From contig NZ_SPVF01000226.1 in assembly GCF_004614185.1 (NCBI RefSeq), forward strand, positions 1-43,956: 43,956 nt of DNA, in the 5' to 3' direction. The translations under genes were made by a program, and so were the position numbers. The notes beneath the pieces are model-generated. The model worked only from the letters and a program-made list of their open reading frames with translations, was not told where the DNA came from and searched no databases. Positions 9,145-18,276 of this stretch are shown here, piece after piece. Numbering within the stretch: position 1 is the stretch's first letter; the number at the start of each line of letters is the position of its first letter. The stretch comes from Zemynaea arenosa (GTDB taxonomy: Bacteria > Pseudomonadota > Gammaproteobacteria > Burkholderiales > Burkholderiaceae_D).

Positions 9145-9176
9145 ATGGTTCTCAACCGTCATCATCGAGGCTAGCC

Positions 9177-9488
9177 ATGCAGGAACCGAATTCACCGTCC
9201 GACCTGAAAGCGCACCTGGAGAACGTCCACGCCGATGTGGCCGCCACCAACGACGTGAACCCCGAGCTGCGCACCCTTCTGACCCAGCTGGATGGCGACA
9301 TCCACAGCCTGCTGCAGCGGCGCGCAGCCGAGACCGGCGCCGGGGTGCAGACCGGCGAGGAGCCCAGCCACACCTATGGGCTGGCCGAACGCGCGCAGGA
9401 AATCACGGCGCGCTTCGCGGCCGAGCATCCGCGCCTGGAGCCCACGCTGCGGCAGCTGTCGACCATGCTATCCAACATGGGGATTTGA
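9177..9488 (+). CDS. DUF4404 family small protein
   Basis: The 103-residue protein starts LKAHLENVHADVAATNDVNPELRTLLTQLDGDI and ends HPRLEPTLRQLSTMLSNMGI. This all-helical pattern, ending in L-x-x-x-L-x-x-M-G-I, is characteristic of DUF4404. Members are short cytosolic proteins of unknown function. It follows the MerR gene closely on the same strand and is convergent with the DUF1269-like gene; a strong hairpin lies between the two. Confidence 0.8.
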   Translation: MQEPNSPSDLKAHLENVHADVAATNDVNPELRTLLTQLDGDIHSLLQRRAAETGAGVQTGEEPSHTYGLAERAQEITARFAAEHPRLEPTLRQLSTMLSNMGI

Positions 9489-9498
9489 TCGACCGGCG

Positions 9499-9530
9499 CC
9501 TGCGCGGCCCTGGCACGGCCAGGGCGCAGG
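9499..9530. terminator. Hairpin between convergent genes, possible bidirectional terminator
   Basis: CCTGCGC-G-GCCCTGGC pairs with GCCAGGGC-GCAGG around a three-base loop, with one bulged base. No T-run follows on either strand, so termination would be weak or factor-dependent. Confidence 0.45.
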
Positions 9531-9541
9531 GGCGGGTGACG

Positions 9542-10054
9542 CTACGGGAAGGCCGGGACGTGTGCGTCCTGGCCGCCGAACTTGATCTCGGGGTGGCGGC
9601 TTTCGAGCAGCTCCTCGATCTCGGCCACGCGACGGGCGGGCAGGTCCACGATCAGCAGCACCTGGCCTTGCGCGATCCGCTCCATGAACGGCGCCAGCCG
9701 CGAATTCGGGTTGGCCGCGCCATTCATGCCCGAGGCCCAGGTGCCGAACAGCGCACCGCCGAGGCCGCAGGCCAGCACGGTCATCGCGCCCAGGTCCAGA
9801 CCTTCGGGCGGGAAGGCCGTGATCAGCCCGCCCGTGATCAGGCCGACCAGCCCGCCGACCATCATGCCCATCTGCATAGCGTGGATCAGGTCGGTCTTGT
9901 GGAAGGGATTCCCGTCCGGCATATCCTGCGGCAAGGTCCCATCGCGGGCGATGAAGTGCAGGTGGCTTTCGCTGATCCGCTTGAGCAGCAGCTCGTCCAG
10001 GATGGCACGCGCGCTGGGGATGTCGGGCAGCATGTAGTACAGGCGGCGGTTCAT
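9542..10054 (-). CDS. DUF1269-like protein with glycine-zipper membrane segments
   Basis: I chose the ATG at 10054 because a perfect AAGGAGG lies seven bases before it; an ATG 15 bases further upstream would put this site inside the gene. The 170-residue protein starts MNRRLYYMLPDIPSARAILDELLL and ends with a matching region, GQVLLIVDLPARRVAEIEELLESRHPE, so a ferredoxin-like regulatory fold flanks a central membrane hairpin (MMVGGLVGLITGGLITAF and ACGLGGALFGTWASGM). This matches the DUF1269/DUF1118-type inner-membrane or stress proteins. No function is established. Confidence 0.75.
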   Translation of the reverse strand: MNRRLYYMLPDIPSARAILDELLLKRISESHLHFIARDGTLPQDMPDGNPFHKTDLIHAMQMGMMVGGLVGLITGGLITAFPPEGLDLGAMTVLACGLGGALFGTWASGMNGAANPNSRLAPFMERIAQGQVLLIVDLPARRVAEIEELLESRHPEIKFGGQDAHVPAFP

Positions 10055-10084
10055 GGTGGCCTCCTTCATGGGATTGTCACTTTC

Positions 10085-10113
10085 GTTATAGTCCGCGCAG
10101 GGCCCGGGCGCAA
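10085..10113 (-). promoter_or_regulatory. Promoter of the DUF1269-like gene
   Basis: Read leftward, TTGCGC (10113-10108) and TATAAC (10090-10085) are separated by 17 bp, and the ATG lies 31 bases beyond the -10. Confidence 0.6.
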
Positions 10114-10205
10114 TCGTCCGCTCTCAGCATTAAGCTTTTGATTATTAAGCCAATTTGCGACACCTGCCCCTGCGGGCAGTAAGGTTTTCCGGTACAATCA
10201 CGCGG

Positions 10206-12446
10206 ATGAATTCCCCGGTAAACCTGTTCGCGACCGTTCCCAAGCGGTCTGCCCGCGCTGCTGCTGCGCCTTTCCTCCCGATGTCCCGCGCCGAGATGGA
10301 CAGGCTCGGCTGGGACCAGTGCGACGTCATCCTCGTCACGGGCGACGCCTACATCGACCATCCGTCGTTCGGCATGGCGCTGGTCGGCCGCCTGCTGGAA
10401 GCGCAGGGCTACCGGGTCGGCATCATCAGCCAGCCGGACTGGCACTCGGCCGAGCCGTTCCGCGCGCTCGGCAAGCCACGCCTGTACTGGGGCGTCACGG
10501 CGGGGAACATGGACTCGATGGTCAACCGCTACACGGCCGACCGCAAGATCCGCTCCGACGATGCCTACACCCCTAACGCCGAACCGAACAAGCGCCCGGA
10601 CCGTACCGTCACCGTGTACGCCCAGCGCGCGCGGGAGGCATATCCGGACGTCCCGGTCATCATCGGCTCGATCGAGGCCTCGCTGCGCCGCATCGCCCAT
10701 TACGATTATTGGTCGGACAAGGTGCGCCGCTCGGTGCTGATGGATTCCAAGGCCGACCTGCTCATCTTCGGCAACGCCGAGCGCGCGCTGGTGGACCTGA
10801 CGCACCGCCTGAATGCGGGCGAGAACATCAAGGACATCCGCCACCTGCGCGGCACCGGCTTCCTGGTGCCGCACGGCTGGCTGCCGTCGCCGGAATGGGG
10901 CGTACACAACTCCTCGCGCGTGGACGTGCCGGGCAAGGTCGATCCGCATCCGAACCCGTATGCGATGGCGAACGAAGACAAGACCGCCTGCGCCACTGAC
11001 GCCGCCAAGGCCGAGGCCGAGGTCGTCAAGCCGATCCGCATCATGACCCGCGAAGAGCGCCAGCAAATGGCGCGCGAGAAGCACGCCCGCACCGTGGTGC
11101 GCCTGCCCGCCTACGACGTGGTCAAGGACGACCCGGTCATGTACGCGCACGCGTCGCGCGTGTTCCACCTCGAATCGAATCCTGGCAACGCGCGTGCGCT
11201 GGTGCAGCAGCACGGCGAGCGCGACGTGTGGCTGAATCCGCCGCCGCTGCCGCTGCAGATGGACGAGATGGACGGCGTGTACGACCTGCCGTACGCGCGC
11301 AGCCCGCACCCAAGCTATGGCAAGGCGCACATCCCGGCGTGGGAGATGATTCGCTTCTCGGTGAACATCATGCGCGGCTGCTTTGGCGGCTGCACCTTCT
11401 GTTCGATCACCGAGCACGAAGGGCGCATCATCCAGAGCCGCTCCGAACCGTCGATCCTGCGCGAGATTGAGCACATCCGCGACAAGACCAAGGGTTTCAC
11501 CGGCACGATCTCGGACATGGGCGGGCCGACCGCCAATATGTACCGCCTGCAGTGCAAGGACAAGAAGATCGAGGAGACATGCCGCCGCCTGTCGTGCGTG
11601 TATCCCAGCATCTGCTCCAACCTGAACACCGACCACAGCAAGCTGATCTCGCTGTACCGCAAGGCGCGCGCGATCCCGGGCATCAAGAAGGTGCTGATTT
11701 CGTCCGGCCTGCGCTATGACCTGGCGGTGCGCTCGCCCGAGTACGTGAAGGAACTGGTCACGCACCACGTGGGCGGGCTGCTGAAGATCGCGCCCGAGCA
11801 CTCGGAAGAGAACACCCTGTCCAAGATGATGAAGCCGGGCATGGGTGCGTATGACGAGTTCAAGAAGCTATTCGACAAGTTCTCGCTGGAGGCAGGCAAG
11901 AAGCAGTACCTGATCCCCTACTTCATCGCCGCCCACCCGGGCTGCACCGACGAAGACATGCTGAACCTGGCGCTGTGGCTGAAGAAGAACAACTTCCGCC
12001 TGGACCAGGTGCAGACCTTCATGCCGACGCCGATGGCGATGGCGACCACCATGTACCACTCGCGCAAGAATCCGCTGCACAAGGTGACGGAGGATTCCGA
12101 GGTGGTGGAGACGGCGCGCAGCGGCAAGATCCGCAAGGTGCACAAGGCCTTCCTGCGCTATTACGATCCCGAAAACTGGCCGGTGCTGCGCGAGCACCTG
12201 GTCAAGATGGGCCGCGGTGATTTGATCGGCAACGGCGAGCGCCACCTGATCCCGCCGCCGGGCGGCAGCCTGGCGCAACGCGAGGAGCCGGTTGCGGCCG
12301 CTCCGGCACGGCGCGGCAACGCCACCGTGCGCGTCGCCCCCGCCCGCGTCCGGGCCCCTGGCATGCCTGCCGCGTCCGCGGCAACCGGCAAAGCCCGCCC
12401 GTCCATCCTCGACACCATCAAGACCAAGCGCCCCGCCAAGCGCTGA
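10206..12446 (+). CDS. ygiQ: YgiQ family radical SAM protein
   Basis: The 746-residue protein follows the YgiQ pattern throughout: a B12-binding-like N-terminal domain ([20 protein letters not shown] and [12 protein letters not shown]), an insert with [20 protein letters not shown], and then the radical SAM core with the cluster motif [12 protein letters not shown] (Cys392, Cys396, Cys399). The C-terminal DUF3362-type region contains [20 protein letters not shown]. Radical SAM enzymes use a 4Fe-4S cluster to generate a 5'-deoxyadenosyl radical; the YgiQ substrate is not known. The ATG at 10206 is used because upstream in-frame residues run through a promoter-like region. The last 60 residues are a Pro/Ala/Arg-rich, poorly conserved tail. 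Confidence 0.93.
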   Translation: MNSPVNLFATVPKRSARAAAAPFLPMSRAEMDRLGWDQCDVILVTGDAYIDHPSFGMALVGRLLEAQGYRVGIISQPDWHSAEPFRALGKPRLYWGVTAGNMDSMVNRYTADRKIRSDDAYTPNAEPNKRPDRTVTVYAQRAREAYPDVPVIIGSIEASLRRIAHYDYWSDKVRRSVLMDSKADLLIFGNAERALVDLTHRLNAGENIKDIRHLRGTGFLVPHGWLPSPEWGVHNSSRVDVPGKVDPHPNPYAMANEDKTACATDAAKAEAEVVKPIRIMTREERQQMAREKHARTVVRLPAYDVVKDDPVMYAHASRVFHLESNPGNARALVQQHGERDVWLNPPPLPLQMDEMDGVYDLPYARSPHPSYGKAHIPAWEMIRFSVNIMRGCFGGCTFCSITEHEGRIIQSRSEPSILREIEHIRDKTKGFTGTISDMGGPTANMYRLQCKDKKIEETCRRLSCVYPSICSNLNTDHSKLISLYRKARAIPGIKKVLISSGLRYDLAVRSPEYVKELVTHHVGGLLKIAPEHSEENTLSKMMKPGMGAYDEFKKLFDKFSLEAGKKQYLIPYFIAAHPGCTDEDMLNLALWLKKNNFRLDQVQTFMPTPMAMATTMYHSRKNPLHKVTEDSEVVETARSGKIRKVHKAFLRYYDPENWPVLREHLVKMGRGDLIGNGERHLIPPPGGSLAQREEPVAAAPARRGNATVRVAPARVRAPGMPAASAATGKARPSILDTIKTKRPAKR

Positions 12447-12492
12447 CATCTTCGTCCGCGCCTTATCCCCGGATTCCTCCTACCCCTCTAGT

Positions 12493-12615
12493 CCGGGGTA
12501 CGTCCCGCCTCCCGGAGCGGGGACGTACCCCGCCCTCAAACCGGTGAGAAACGATTCACTCGTCTATGTCGGGTATGGGGACGTACCCCGGCGTGGGAGC
12601 GGGGACGTACCCCGG
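12493..12615. repeat. REP-like cluster: four copies of GGGGACGTACCCCG
   Basis: One inverted copy (12494-12506) and three direct copies (12519-12532, 12577-12590, 12601-12614) share the imperfectly palindromic core GGGACGTACCCC. The inverted copy and its neighbour form a 13-bp hairpin with a 13-base loop. Two direct copies are only 24 bases apart. This arrangement is like a REP/BIME cluster of the type moved by single-domain REP-associated transposases. It lies between two unrelated genes and has no coding function. Confidence 0.75.
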
Positions 12616-12718
12616 TTTTGAGAGGGGAATTGGCGGTTATTCGGGGGATGGGGAGTTAATCGGCGCGGGTAGACTGGCCGGGTTATGGCTATATGCCGGA
12701 ATTCGGCTTGAGATAATC

Positions 12719-14131
12719 ATGAAATCATTTTGGATGCGGCCCTTCGCGCTGCTGCTGGCGCTGGCCACTTTGCTGACCGCGTGCGGCGGCGGAGGCGGCG
12801 GTAGCTCGTCGTCGACCGCGACCCCGTCCGGGCCGACCCTCACTTCGATCACGGTGGCGCCTGCGAACGCAGCCGTCAACGTCGGCACCACCCAGCAGTT
12901 CACTGTCACCGGCACTTATTCGGACGGCAAGTCGGCGGCCATCAGCAGTGACATCACCTGGTCCACCGGCAATTCCAGCGTGGCTATCATCGCCACGTCG
13001 GGCCTCCTGACCGGCAAGGGCGTCGGCACCGACATCGTGACCGCCAAGGTCGGCAGCGTCAGCGGCACCGCCAAGGTCACCGTCAAGGGCGCGTATCTCA
13101 CCATGGCTGCCGGCGGTGCGCACAGCGTGGCGCGCCTGGCCGACGGGACCCTGCGCGCCTGGGGCCTGAACCGCTCCGGCCAGCTCGGCGACGGCAGCAG
13201 CGCGGACCGCACCACGCCCACCGTGGTCGGCACCGACAAGACCTGGAAGGATGTCGCCGCGGGTGAATTCCACACCGCCGCCATCAAGGCCGACGGCAGC
13301 TTGTGGACCTGGGGTTTCAACCAGAACGGCCAGCTCGGCGATGGCACCACCACCGACCGCGCCACGCCGGTCAAGGTCGCTGTCAGCGGTACCTGGGCCG
13401 CGGTCGCGGTGGGCAAGGGGCACACACTGGCGCTGAAAACCGACGGCACGCTGTGGGCCTGGGGCCGCAACTTCAACGGCCAGCTCGGCGACGGCACCAA
13501 CACGGACCGCCTGGTGCCGACCAAGATCGGCGTAATCGTGAACTGGAAGAGCATCAGCGCCGGCGACACCCATTCGGCCGCGCGGCGCGCCGACGGCACC
13601 ATCTACACCTGGGGCGGCAATGCCAACGGCCAGCTGGGGGCGGGCAGCACCACGGACAGCAACACCCCGGCCAAGGTCGGCACCTCGACCTGGGTCAGCG
13701 TGCTGGCGGGCGGCAGCCACACCATCGCGATCCGCTCGGACGGCGCGCTGTTCGCCTGGGGTGCCAATGGCAATGGCCAGCTGGGCCTGGAAGACGGCCT
13801 GGACGTGTCGGTTCCGACCCAGGTCGGCAGCGACACCAACTGGGCCGCGGCCTCCGCCGGTGGCGCGCACACGCTGGCGCTGAAGTCGGACGGTACCTTG
13901 TGGGCCTGGGGCGCCAACAGCGACGGCCAGCTCGGCCTCGGGACGCAGTTCGACGCCTTCACTCCGAAGCAGGTGGGCAAGGCCAGCACCTGGACCATCC
14001 TGTCCGCGGGCAAGGCGCACAGCCTGGCGCTCCAGGCGGACAACACGCTGTGGGCCTGGGGCCGCGGCGTGGAAGGCCAGCTGGGCGACGGCAAGGCTGT
14101 GTCGCAGACCGCGCCGGTACAGATACCGTAA
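12719..14131 (+). CDS. Lipoprotein with Big2 domain and seven RCC1 repeats
   Basis: The ATG at 12719 is chosen because it starts a clean lipoprotein signal (LLLALATLLTACGGG); longer frames would translate the upstream repeat cluster. After a Gly/Ser linker comes a bacterial Ig-like Big2 domain (residues about 40-127: TLTSITVAPANAAVNVG, TVTGTYSDGKSAAIS, TAKVGSVSGTAKVTV). From residue 130 to the end lie seven RCC1 repeats of about 49 residues, each of the form AGxxHTLALKxDGTLWAWGxN-x-x-GQLGDG, enough for one complete seven-bladed propeller. The protein should sit on the outer membrane with the propeller exposed as a binding platform. A terminator follows. Confidence 0.92.
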   Translation: MKSFWMRPFALLLALATLLTACGGGGGGSSSSTATPSGPTLTSITVAPANAAVNVGTTQQFTVTGTYSDGKSAAISSDITWSTGNSSVAIIATSGLLTGKGVGTDIVTAKVGSVSGTAKVTVKGAYLTMAAGGAHSVARLADGTLRAWGLNRSGQLGDGSSADRTTPTVVGTDKTWKDVAAGEFHTAAIKADGSLWTWGFNQNGQLGDGTTTDRATPVKVAVSGTWAAVAVGKGHTLALKTDGTLWAWGRNFNGQLGDGTNTDRLVPTKIGVIVNWKSISAGDTHSAARRADGTIYTWGGNANGQLGAGSTTDSNTPAKVGTSTWVSVLAGGSHTIAIRSDGALFAWGANGNGQLGLEDGLDVSVPTQVGSDTNWAAASAGGAHTLALKSDGTLWAWGANSDGQLGLGTQFDAFTPKQVGKASTWTILSAGKAHSLALQADNTLWAWGRGVEGQLGDGKAVSQTAPVQIP

Positions 14132-14155
14132 GGCGTTTGACAGTTGTCCCAACGA

Positions 14156-14184
14156 AAAGGGTTCTCTGCGGAGAGCCCTTTTTT
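14156..14184 (+). terminator. Rho-independent terminator after the RCC1 lipoprotein gene
   Basis: AGGGTTCTC and GAGAGCCCT pair across a TGCG tetraloop, followed by TTTTTTG. One G-U pair is present. Confidence 0.88.
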
Positions 14185-14275
14185 GTGTCTTCCGCTGACA
14201 AATCGGTACATAGAAATACTCATTTCCGACAAGAAGCAAGATAAAATCTGACAAATCGTCTTGTCTCTCCGCTCC

Positions 14276-17086
14276 ATGGACCTGGCCAGCCTCCTCCGCC
14301 GCAAAAGTTTGTCCGCGCTGTCCGCCGTCCTGGCGGTTGTGGCGCTGGCGGTCCCGCTCTCGGCGCAGGCCCTGGAAAAGGTCACCCTGCAGTTGAAGCA
14401 CACCCACCAGTTCCAGTTCGCGGGCTACTACGCCGCGCTGGAAAAGGGCTACTACCGGGACGCGGGCCTCGATGTCACAATTGCGGAGGGCCACGACGGC
14501 AATGAGCCCGAGCGCAAGGTGATCGCGGGCGAGGCCGAGTACGGCGTCGGGTCGTCCAGCCTGCTGCTGGCGCGGCTGGCGGGCAAGCCGGTGGTGGTGC
14601 TGGGCGTGGTGTTCCAGCATTCGCCGTACGTGCTGCTGGTCCGCCAGCACAACAGCTCGCCGAACATCCACGACATCAAGGGCAAGCGGGTGATGATCGG
14701 CTCGCTTACGGACGAGCTGACCCAGGCCGACGAGCTGGTCGCGTTCCTGAAGAAGGAAGGCATTCCGATGTCCAGCCTGATCCGCGTGGACCACAGCTTC
14801 AATCCGGATGACTTCATCAAGGGCAAGGTCGATGCGATGTCGGCCTATGTGACCAATGAGCCGGACTATCTGGACCGGGTCGGCTTCCTGTACGACGTAT
14901 ACAGCCCGCGCAGCGCGGGCATCGACTTCTACGGCGACAACGTGTTCACCAGCGAGAAGGAGCTGGCCCAGCACCCCGAGCGCGTGAAGGCCTTCCGCAC
15001 CGCCACCATGCGCGGCTGGCAGTACGCGATGAGCCACCAGGAGGAGATCGCGGACCTGATCCTCTCCAAGTACACGCGCCGCAACGACCGCCAGCATCTC
15101 CTGTTCGAAGCGCGCCAGATGATCCCGCTGGTGCAGCCGGTGCTGGTGGAAATCGGCTACATGAATCCGGAGCGCTGGCACCACATCGCGGACGTGTATG
15201 CGGACCTGGGCCTGCTGCCCAAGAACGCGAACTTCGACGGCTTCCTGTACAACACCGGCAGCAACCGCGACCTGACCTGGCTATACCGGCTGCTCGCGGG
15301 CGCCGGCCTGCTGCTGCTGCTGGGAAGTTTGGTGCACTTCTCGCAGCTGGCGCGCGAACGCCAGAGGGCGCAGGTGGCGATCCGCAAGGGCGAGCAGCGC
15401 TTCCGTACCATGTTCGAAGAGGCGCCGATGGGCATCGCCCTGCTGCAGCCGGCCAGCGGCGCGTTCAAGGACATCAACTCGCGCTTCGCCGAGATCAGCG
15501 GGCGCAATGCATCCGACCTGCGCGCGATCCACTGGAACGACATCACGCATCCGGACGACGTCTACAACGAGACCGAGCAGATGGCGCTGCTCAAGAGCGG
15601 CAAGATCGAAGGCTTCAAGACCTCCAAGCGCCTGATGCGAGCCGATGGCTCGGTGGTGTGGATCGATGCCTCGATTGCGCGCATGGACGAAGAGGGCGCG
15701 GAGCCGCATCTGCTCTGCATGATCGAGGACGTGACCGAGAAGAAGAAATCGGAAGCGCTGATCTGGCAGCAGGCCAACTTCGACACGCTCACCCAGCTGC
15801 CGAACCGCCGCATGTTCCTGGACCGGCTGGAGCACGACATCCTCAAGTGCCGCCGCGAGAACAAGCGCATCGCAATCCTGTTCATCGACCTCGATCACTT
15901 CAAGGAAGTCAACGACACGCTGGGCCACCACCAGGGCGACGTGCTGCTGGTGGAGGCGGCGCGCCGCATCCGCAGCTGCGTGCGCGAGTCGGATACGGTG
16001 GCGCGCCTGGGCGGGGACGAGTTCACCATCATCCTCTCGGAGCTGGAGGCGGTGGCGCGGGTAGAGACCATCGCGCAGAAGATCATCACCGAGCTGCAGG
16101 CGCCGTTCGCACTGGGTCAGGAGCAGGCCTTCGTGTCGGCCTCGATCGGCATCACGATCTACCCGGACGACGCGCGCGACATCGACGACCTGCTCAAGCA
16201 CGCGGACCAGGCCATGTACGCGGCCAAGGGCGCGGGCCGCAACCGCTTCTCGTACTTCACGCCGGCGCTGCAGACGGCAGCGATCAACCGCATGCGGCTC
16301 ACCAATGACCTGCGCGCCGCGGTCAAGCAGAACCAGTTCGCGCTGTACTTCCAGCCCATCGTGCACCTGGAGACGGGGCGCGTGCACAAGGCCGAGGCGC
16401 TGATCCGCTGGCTGCATCCGCAGCGCGGCATCGTCAGCCCGCTGGACTTCATTCCGCTGGCCGAGTCCACGGGGCTGATCGTGGACATCGGCGAATGGGT
16501 GTTCCGCGAAGCGGCGCGCTGGGTGCGTAAATGGCGCGACGAGATCGACCCAGAGTTCCAGGTGTCGATCAACCAGTCGCCGGTGGAGTTCCAGCGCGAC
16601 GGACGCGCCTACGACGGCTGGTTCGCGCACCTGCAGGAGCTGGGGCTCGCGGGCAGCGCGATGTCGGTGGAGATCACGGAAGGGCTGCTGCTGGATGCCA
16701 GCCGCGGGGTGCAGGACAAGCTGCTGCAGATGCGCGATGCGGGCATGCAGGTGGCGCTGGACGATTTCGGTACCGGCTATTCGTCGCTGGCGTACCTCAA
16801 GAAGTTCGACATCGACTACCTGAAGATCGACCGCACCTTCGTCCGCAACCTGGCGCCGGATTCGAGCGACATGGCGCTGTCGGAGGCCATCATCGTGATG
16901 GCGCACAAGCTGGATTTGATGGTGATCGCGGAAGGCGTGGAGACCGCGCAGCAGCGCGACCTGCTGACCGAGGCGGGCTGCGACTACGCGCAGGGCTTCC
17001 TGTTCGCGCGGCCGATGCCGGGCGAGGAATTCGACGCGCTGCTGCGCGCGCAGGCCAGCGCCGAGCGCGAGTTCGCGCTCAAGTAG
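14276..17086 (+). CDS. NMT1/THI5-like periplasmic-binding - PAS - GGDEF - EAL c-di-GMP protein
   Basis: The 936-residue protein has a signal/anchor segment (residues about 10-35), then a substrate-binding domain of the NMT1/THI5 type (TLQLKHTHQFQFAGYYAALE, YYRDAGLDVTIAEG, YGVGSSSLLLARLAGKPVVVL), a membrane helix at 335-358, a PAS domain at about 370-490, GGDEF at about 500-665 and EAL at about 680-930. The cyclase motif GGDEF and an upstream RESD inhibitory site are intact. The phosphodiesterase motif KAEALIRW and the DDFGTGYSSL, YLKID and EGVET segments are also intact, so both activities are possible. An external small molecule, perhaps a thiamine-precursor-like pyrimidine, would be sensed in the periplasm. 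An upstream in-frame TTG (14261) is a less likely start. Confidence 0.93.
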   Translation: MDLASLLRRKSLSALSAVLAVVALAVPLSAQALEKVTLQLKHTHQFQFAGYYAALEKGYYRDAGLDVTIAEGHDGNEPERKVIAGEAEYGVGSSSLLLARLAGKPVVVLGVVFQHSPYVLLVRQHNSSPNIHDIKGKRVMIGSLTDELTQADELVAFLKKEGIPMSSLIRVDHSFNPDDFIKGKVDAMSAYVTNEPDYLDRVGFLYDVYSPRSAGIDFYGDNVFTSEKELAQHPERVKAFRTATMRGWQYAMSHQEEIADLILSKYTRRNDRQHLLFEARQMIPLVQPVLVEIGYMNPERWHHIADVYADLGLLPKNANFDGFLYNTGSNRDLTWLYRLLAGAGLLLLLGSLVHFSQLARERQRAQVAIRKGEQRFRTMFEEAPMGIALLQPASGAFKDINSRFAEISGRNASDLRAIHWNDITHPDDVYNETEQMALLKSGKIEGFKTSKRLMRADGSVVWIDASIARMDEEGAEPHLLCMIEDVTEKKKSEALIWQQANFDTLTQLPNRRMFLDRLEHDILKCRRENKRIAILFIDLDHFKEVNDTLGHHQGDVLLVEAARRIRSCVRESDTVARLGGDEFTIILSELEAVARVETIAQKIITELQAPFALGQEQAFVSASIGITIYPDDARDIDDLLKHADQAMYAAKGAGRNRFSYFTPALQTAAINRMRLTNDLRAAVKQNQFALYFQPIVHLETGRVHKAEALIRWLHPQRGIVSPLDFIPLAESTGLIVDIGEWVFREAARWVRKWRDEIDPEFQVSINQSPVEFQRDGRAYDGWFAHLQELGLAGSAMSVEITEGLLLDASRGVQDKLLQMRDAGMQVALDDFGTGYSSLAYLKKFDIDYLKIDRTFVRNLAPDSSDMALSEAIIVMAHKLDLMVIAEGVETAQQRDLLTEAGCDYAQGFLFARPMPGEEFDALLRAQASAEREFALK

Positions 17087-17154
17087 AACGACCGGCGGCG
17101 CGGTGGCCGGACGGCCGCCGCACGTCCATGTCGGACTTTCTCAGGCGATGACCA

Positions 17155-18276
17155 TCATAGTCCGCGCGCGGCGAGGCGGGTGCGCAGGCGCAAGGCGTGG
17201 CGGTGGCGGGCGCGCAGGCGGGGGCTGGTCATCAGGACGCCGAGCGTCTGGCCGATCACCATCACCACGCCGAGCACCGGCAGCACCAGCATCAGACCCG
17301 CCACCCCGGCCAGCGCGCCGCCGATGAAGATCATCAGCACCGTGACCATCGGGTGGATCTGGAGGCTGCGGCCCAGCGTCAGCGGCATGAAGACGAAATC
17401 GTCCAGCAGCCGCACCAGCACGAACACCACAATTGCACCGTAGGCCAGCATCGGCTCTCCCGGAACATCCGTGGACGCCACGATCACCACCAGCACGCAG
17501 CCGACGACCGAACCGACGAACGGCACCCACGCCAGCACCGCCGCGATGAAGCCGAGCAGCAGCGGCTTGGGTACGCCGATCACCCACAGGCCAAGCGCCA
17601 GCACCGCGGTATCGAGCACCGTCAGCTTGAGCATGCCCTGGAAGTAGCGGCGCGCGGTCTGGTCGACTTCATGCAGCAGGTACAGGGTCTTCTCAAAAAA
17701 CGCGTTCGGCACCGCGCGCGCGAGGAAGCGTTTGAAGCGCGCGCCGTCGCGCAGGAAGAAGAAGGTGAGGAAGGGCGCCAGCAGCAGCGACGGCAGCCAG
17801 GCCAGCGTGCTGACGACGATCGACGGCAAATGCTTCTGCACGAAGGTGTTGGTGAAGGCCGCAAAGCGCGCATCGGCCAGGCGCGCGATGCGCATCTTGT
17901 GCGCGATCGGAAAGCGGTCCTCGATCTCGGTGAGCGTGTGGCGCACGAAGGCGATGCCGCCGTCCGCATAGCGTGTGGCTGTGTCCTGCCACGGCTCGGT
18001 CCCGCCGCCGGACCAGGTGGAGGCGCCGATCACCACCAGTGCCACCAGCACGCAGAAGCCGCCGCCCACCAGCATCGCCGCCGCCGCATGCCCGAAGCCC
18101 GCGCGGATCAGGCGCTGCATCGGCGGCAGCAGCATGTAGTACAGGACGATGGCCAGGATGAAGGGCACCGCCAGCCACAGGGCGTGGTTCACGAGCGCCA
18201 GCAGCAGACAGGTGGCGCCGATGATCCCGGCCCACACCACCGGTCCGCTCGACGAGGGCGAGGGCAGGGTGTTCAC
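17155..18276 (-). CDS. AI-2E family transporter
   Basis: The start is a GTG at 18276 that overlaps the TGA of the upstream gene (GTGA), so translation is coupled. The 373-residue protein has the family topology: two N-terminal helices (VVWAGIIGATCLLLALVNHALW, PFILAIVLYYMLLPPM), a soluble stretch, then LLLAPFLTFFFLRDG and the conserved C-terminal block LLGFIAAVLAWVPFVGSVVGC with LLDDFVFMPLTLGRSLQIHPMVTVL. The P-x-x-x-G and D-x-x-x-x-P-x-x-x-G-x-x-x-x-x-H-P patterns are those of the AI-2E (UPF0118/TqsA) family. Members export AI-2 or act as sodium/proton antiporters; the substrate here is unknown. Confidence 0.9.
   Translation of the reverse strand: MNTLPSPSSSGPVVWAGIIGATCLLLALVNHALWLAVPFILAIVLYYMLLPPMQRLIRAGFGHAAAAMLVGGGFCVLVALVVIGASTWSGGGTEPWQDTATRYADGGIAFVRHTLTEIEDRFPIAHKMRIARLADARFAAFTNTFVQKHLPSIVVSTLAWLPSLLLAPFLTFFFLRDGARFKRFLARAVPNAFFEKTLYLLHEVDQTARRYFQGMLKLTVLDTAVLALGLWVIGVPKPLLLGFIAAVLAWVPFVGSVVGCVLVVIVASTDVPGEPMLAYGAIVVFVLVRLLDDFVFMPLTLGRSLQIHPMVTVLMIFIGGALAGVAGLMLVLPVLGVVMVIGQTLGVLMTSPRLRARHRHALRLRTRLAARGL

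Noticed and set aside
10086-11801. 571-codon minus-strand frame opposite ygiQ
   Set aside because: Shadow of the conserved radical SAM gene; no start signal or recognisable product.
13103-14131. Repeated blocks of about 150 bases as a possible CRISPR or non-coding repeat array
   Set aside because: They are in-frame RCC1 protein repeats, not short direct repeats with spacers.
12725-15184. 819-codon open frame on the minus strand opposite the RCC1 and c-di-GMP genes
   Set aside because: It crosses two real genes and the terminator between them and has shadow-type composition.
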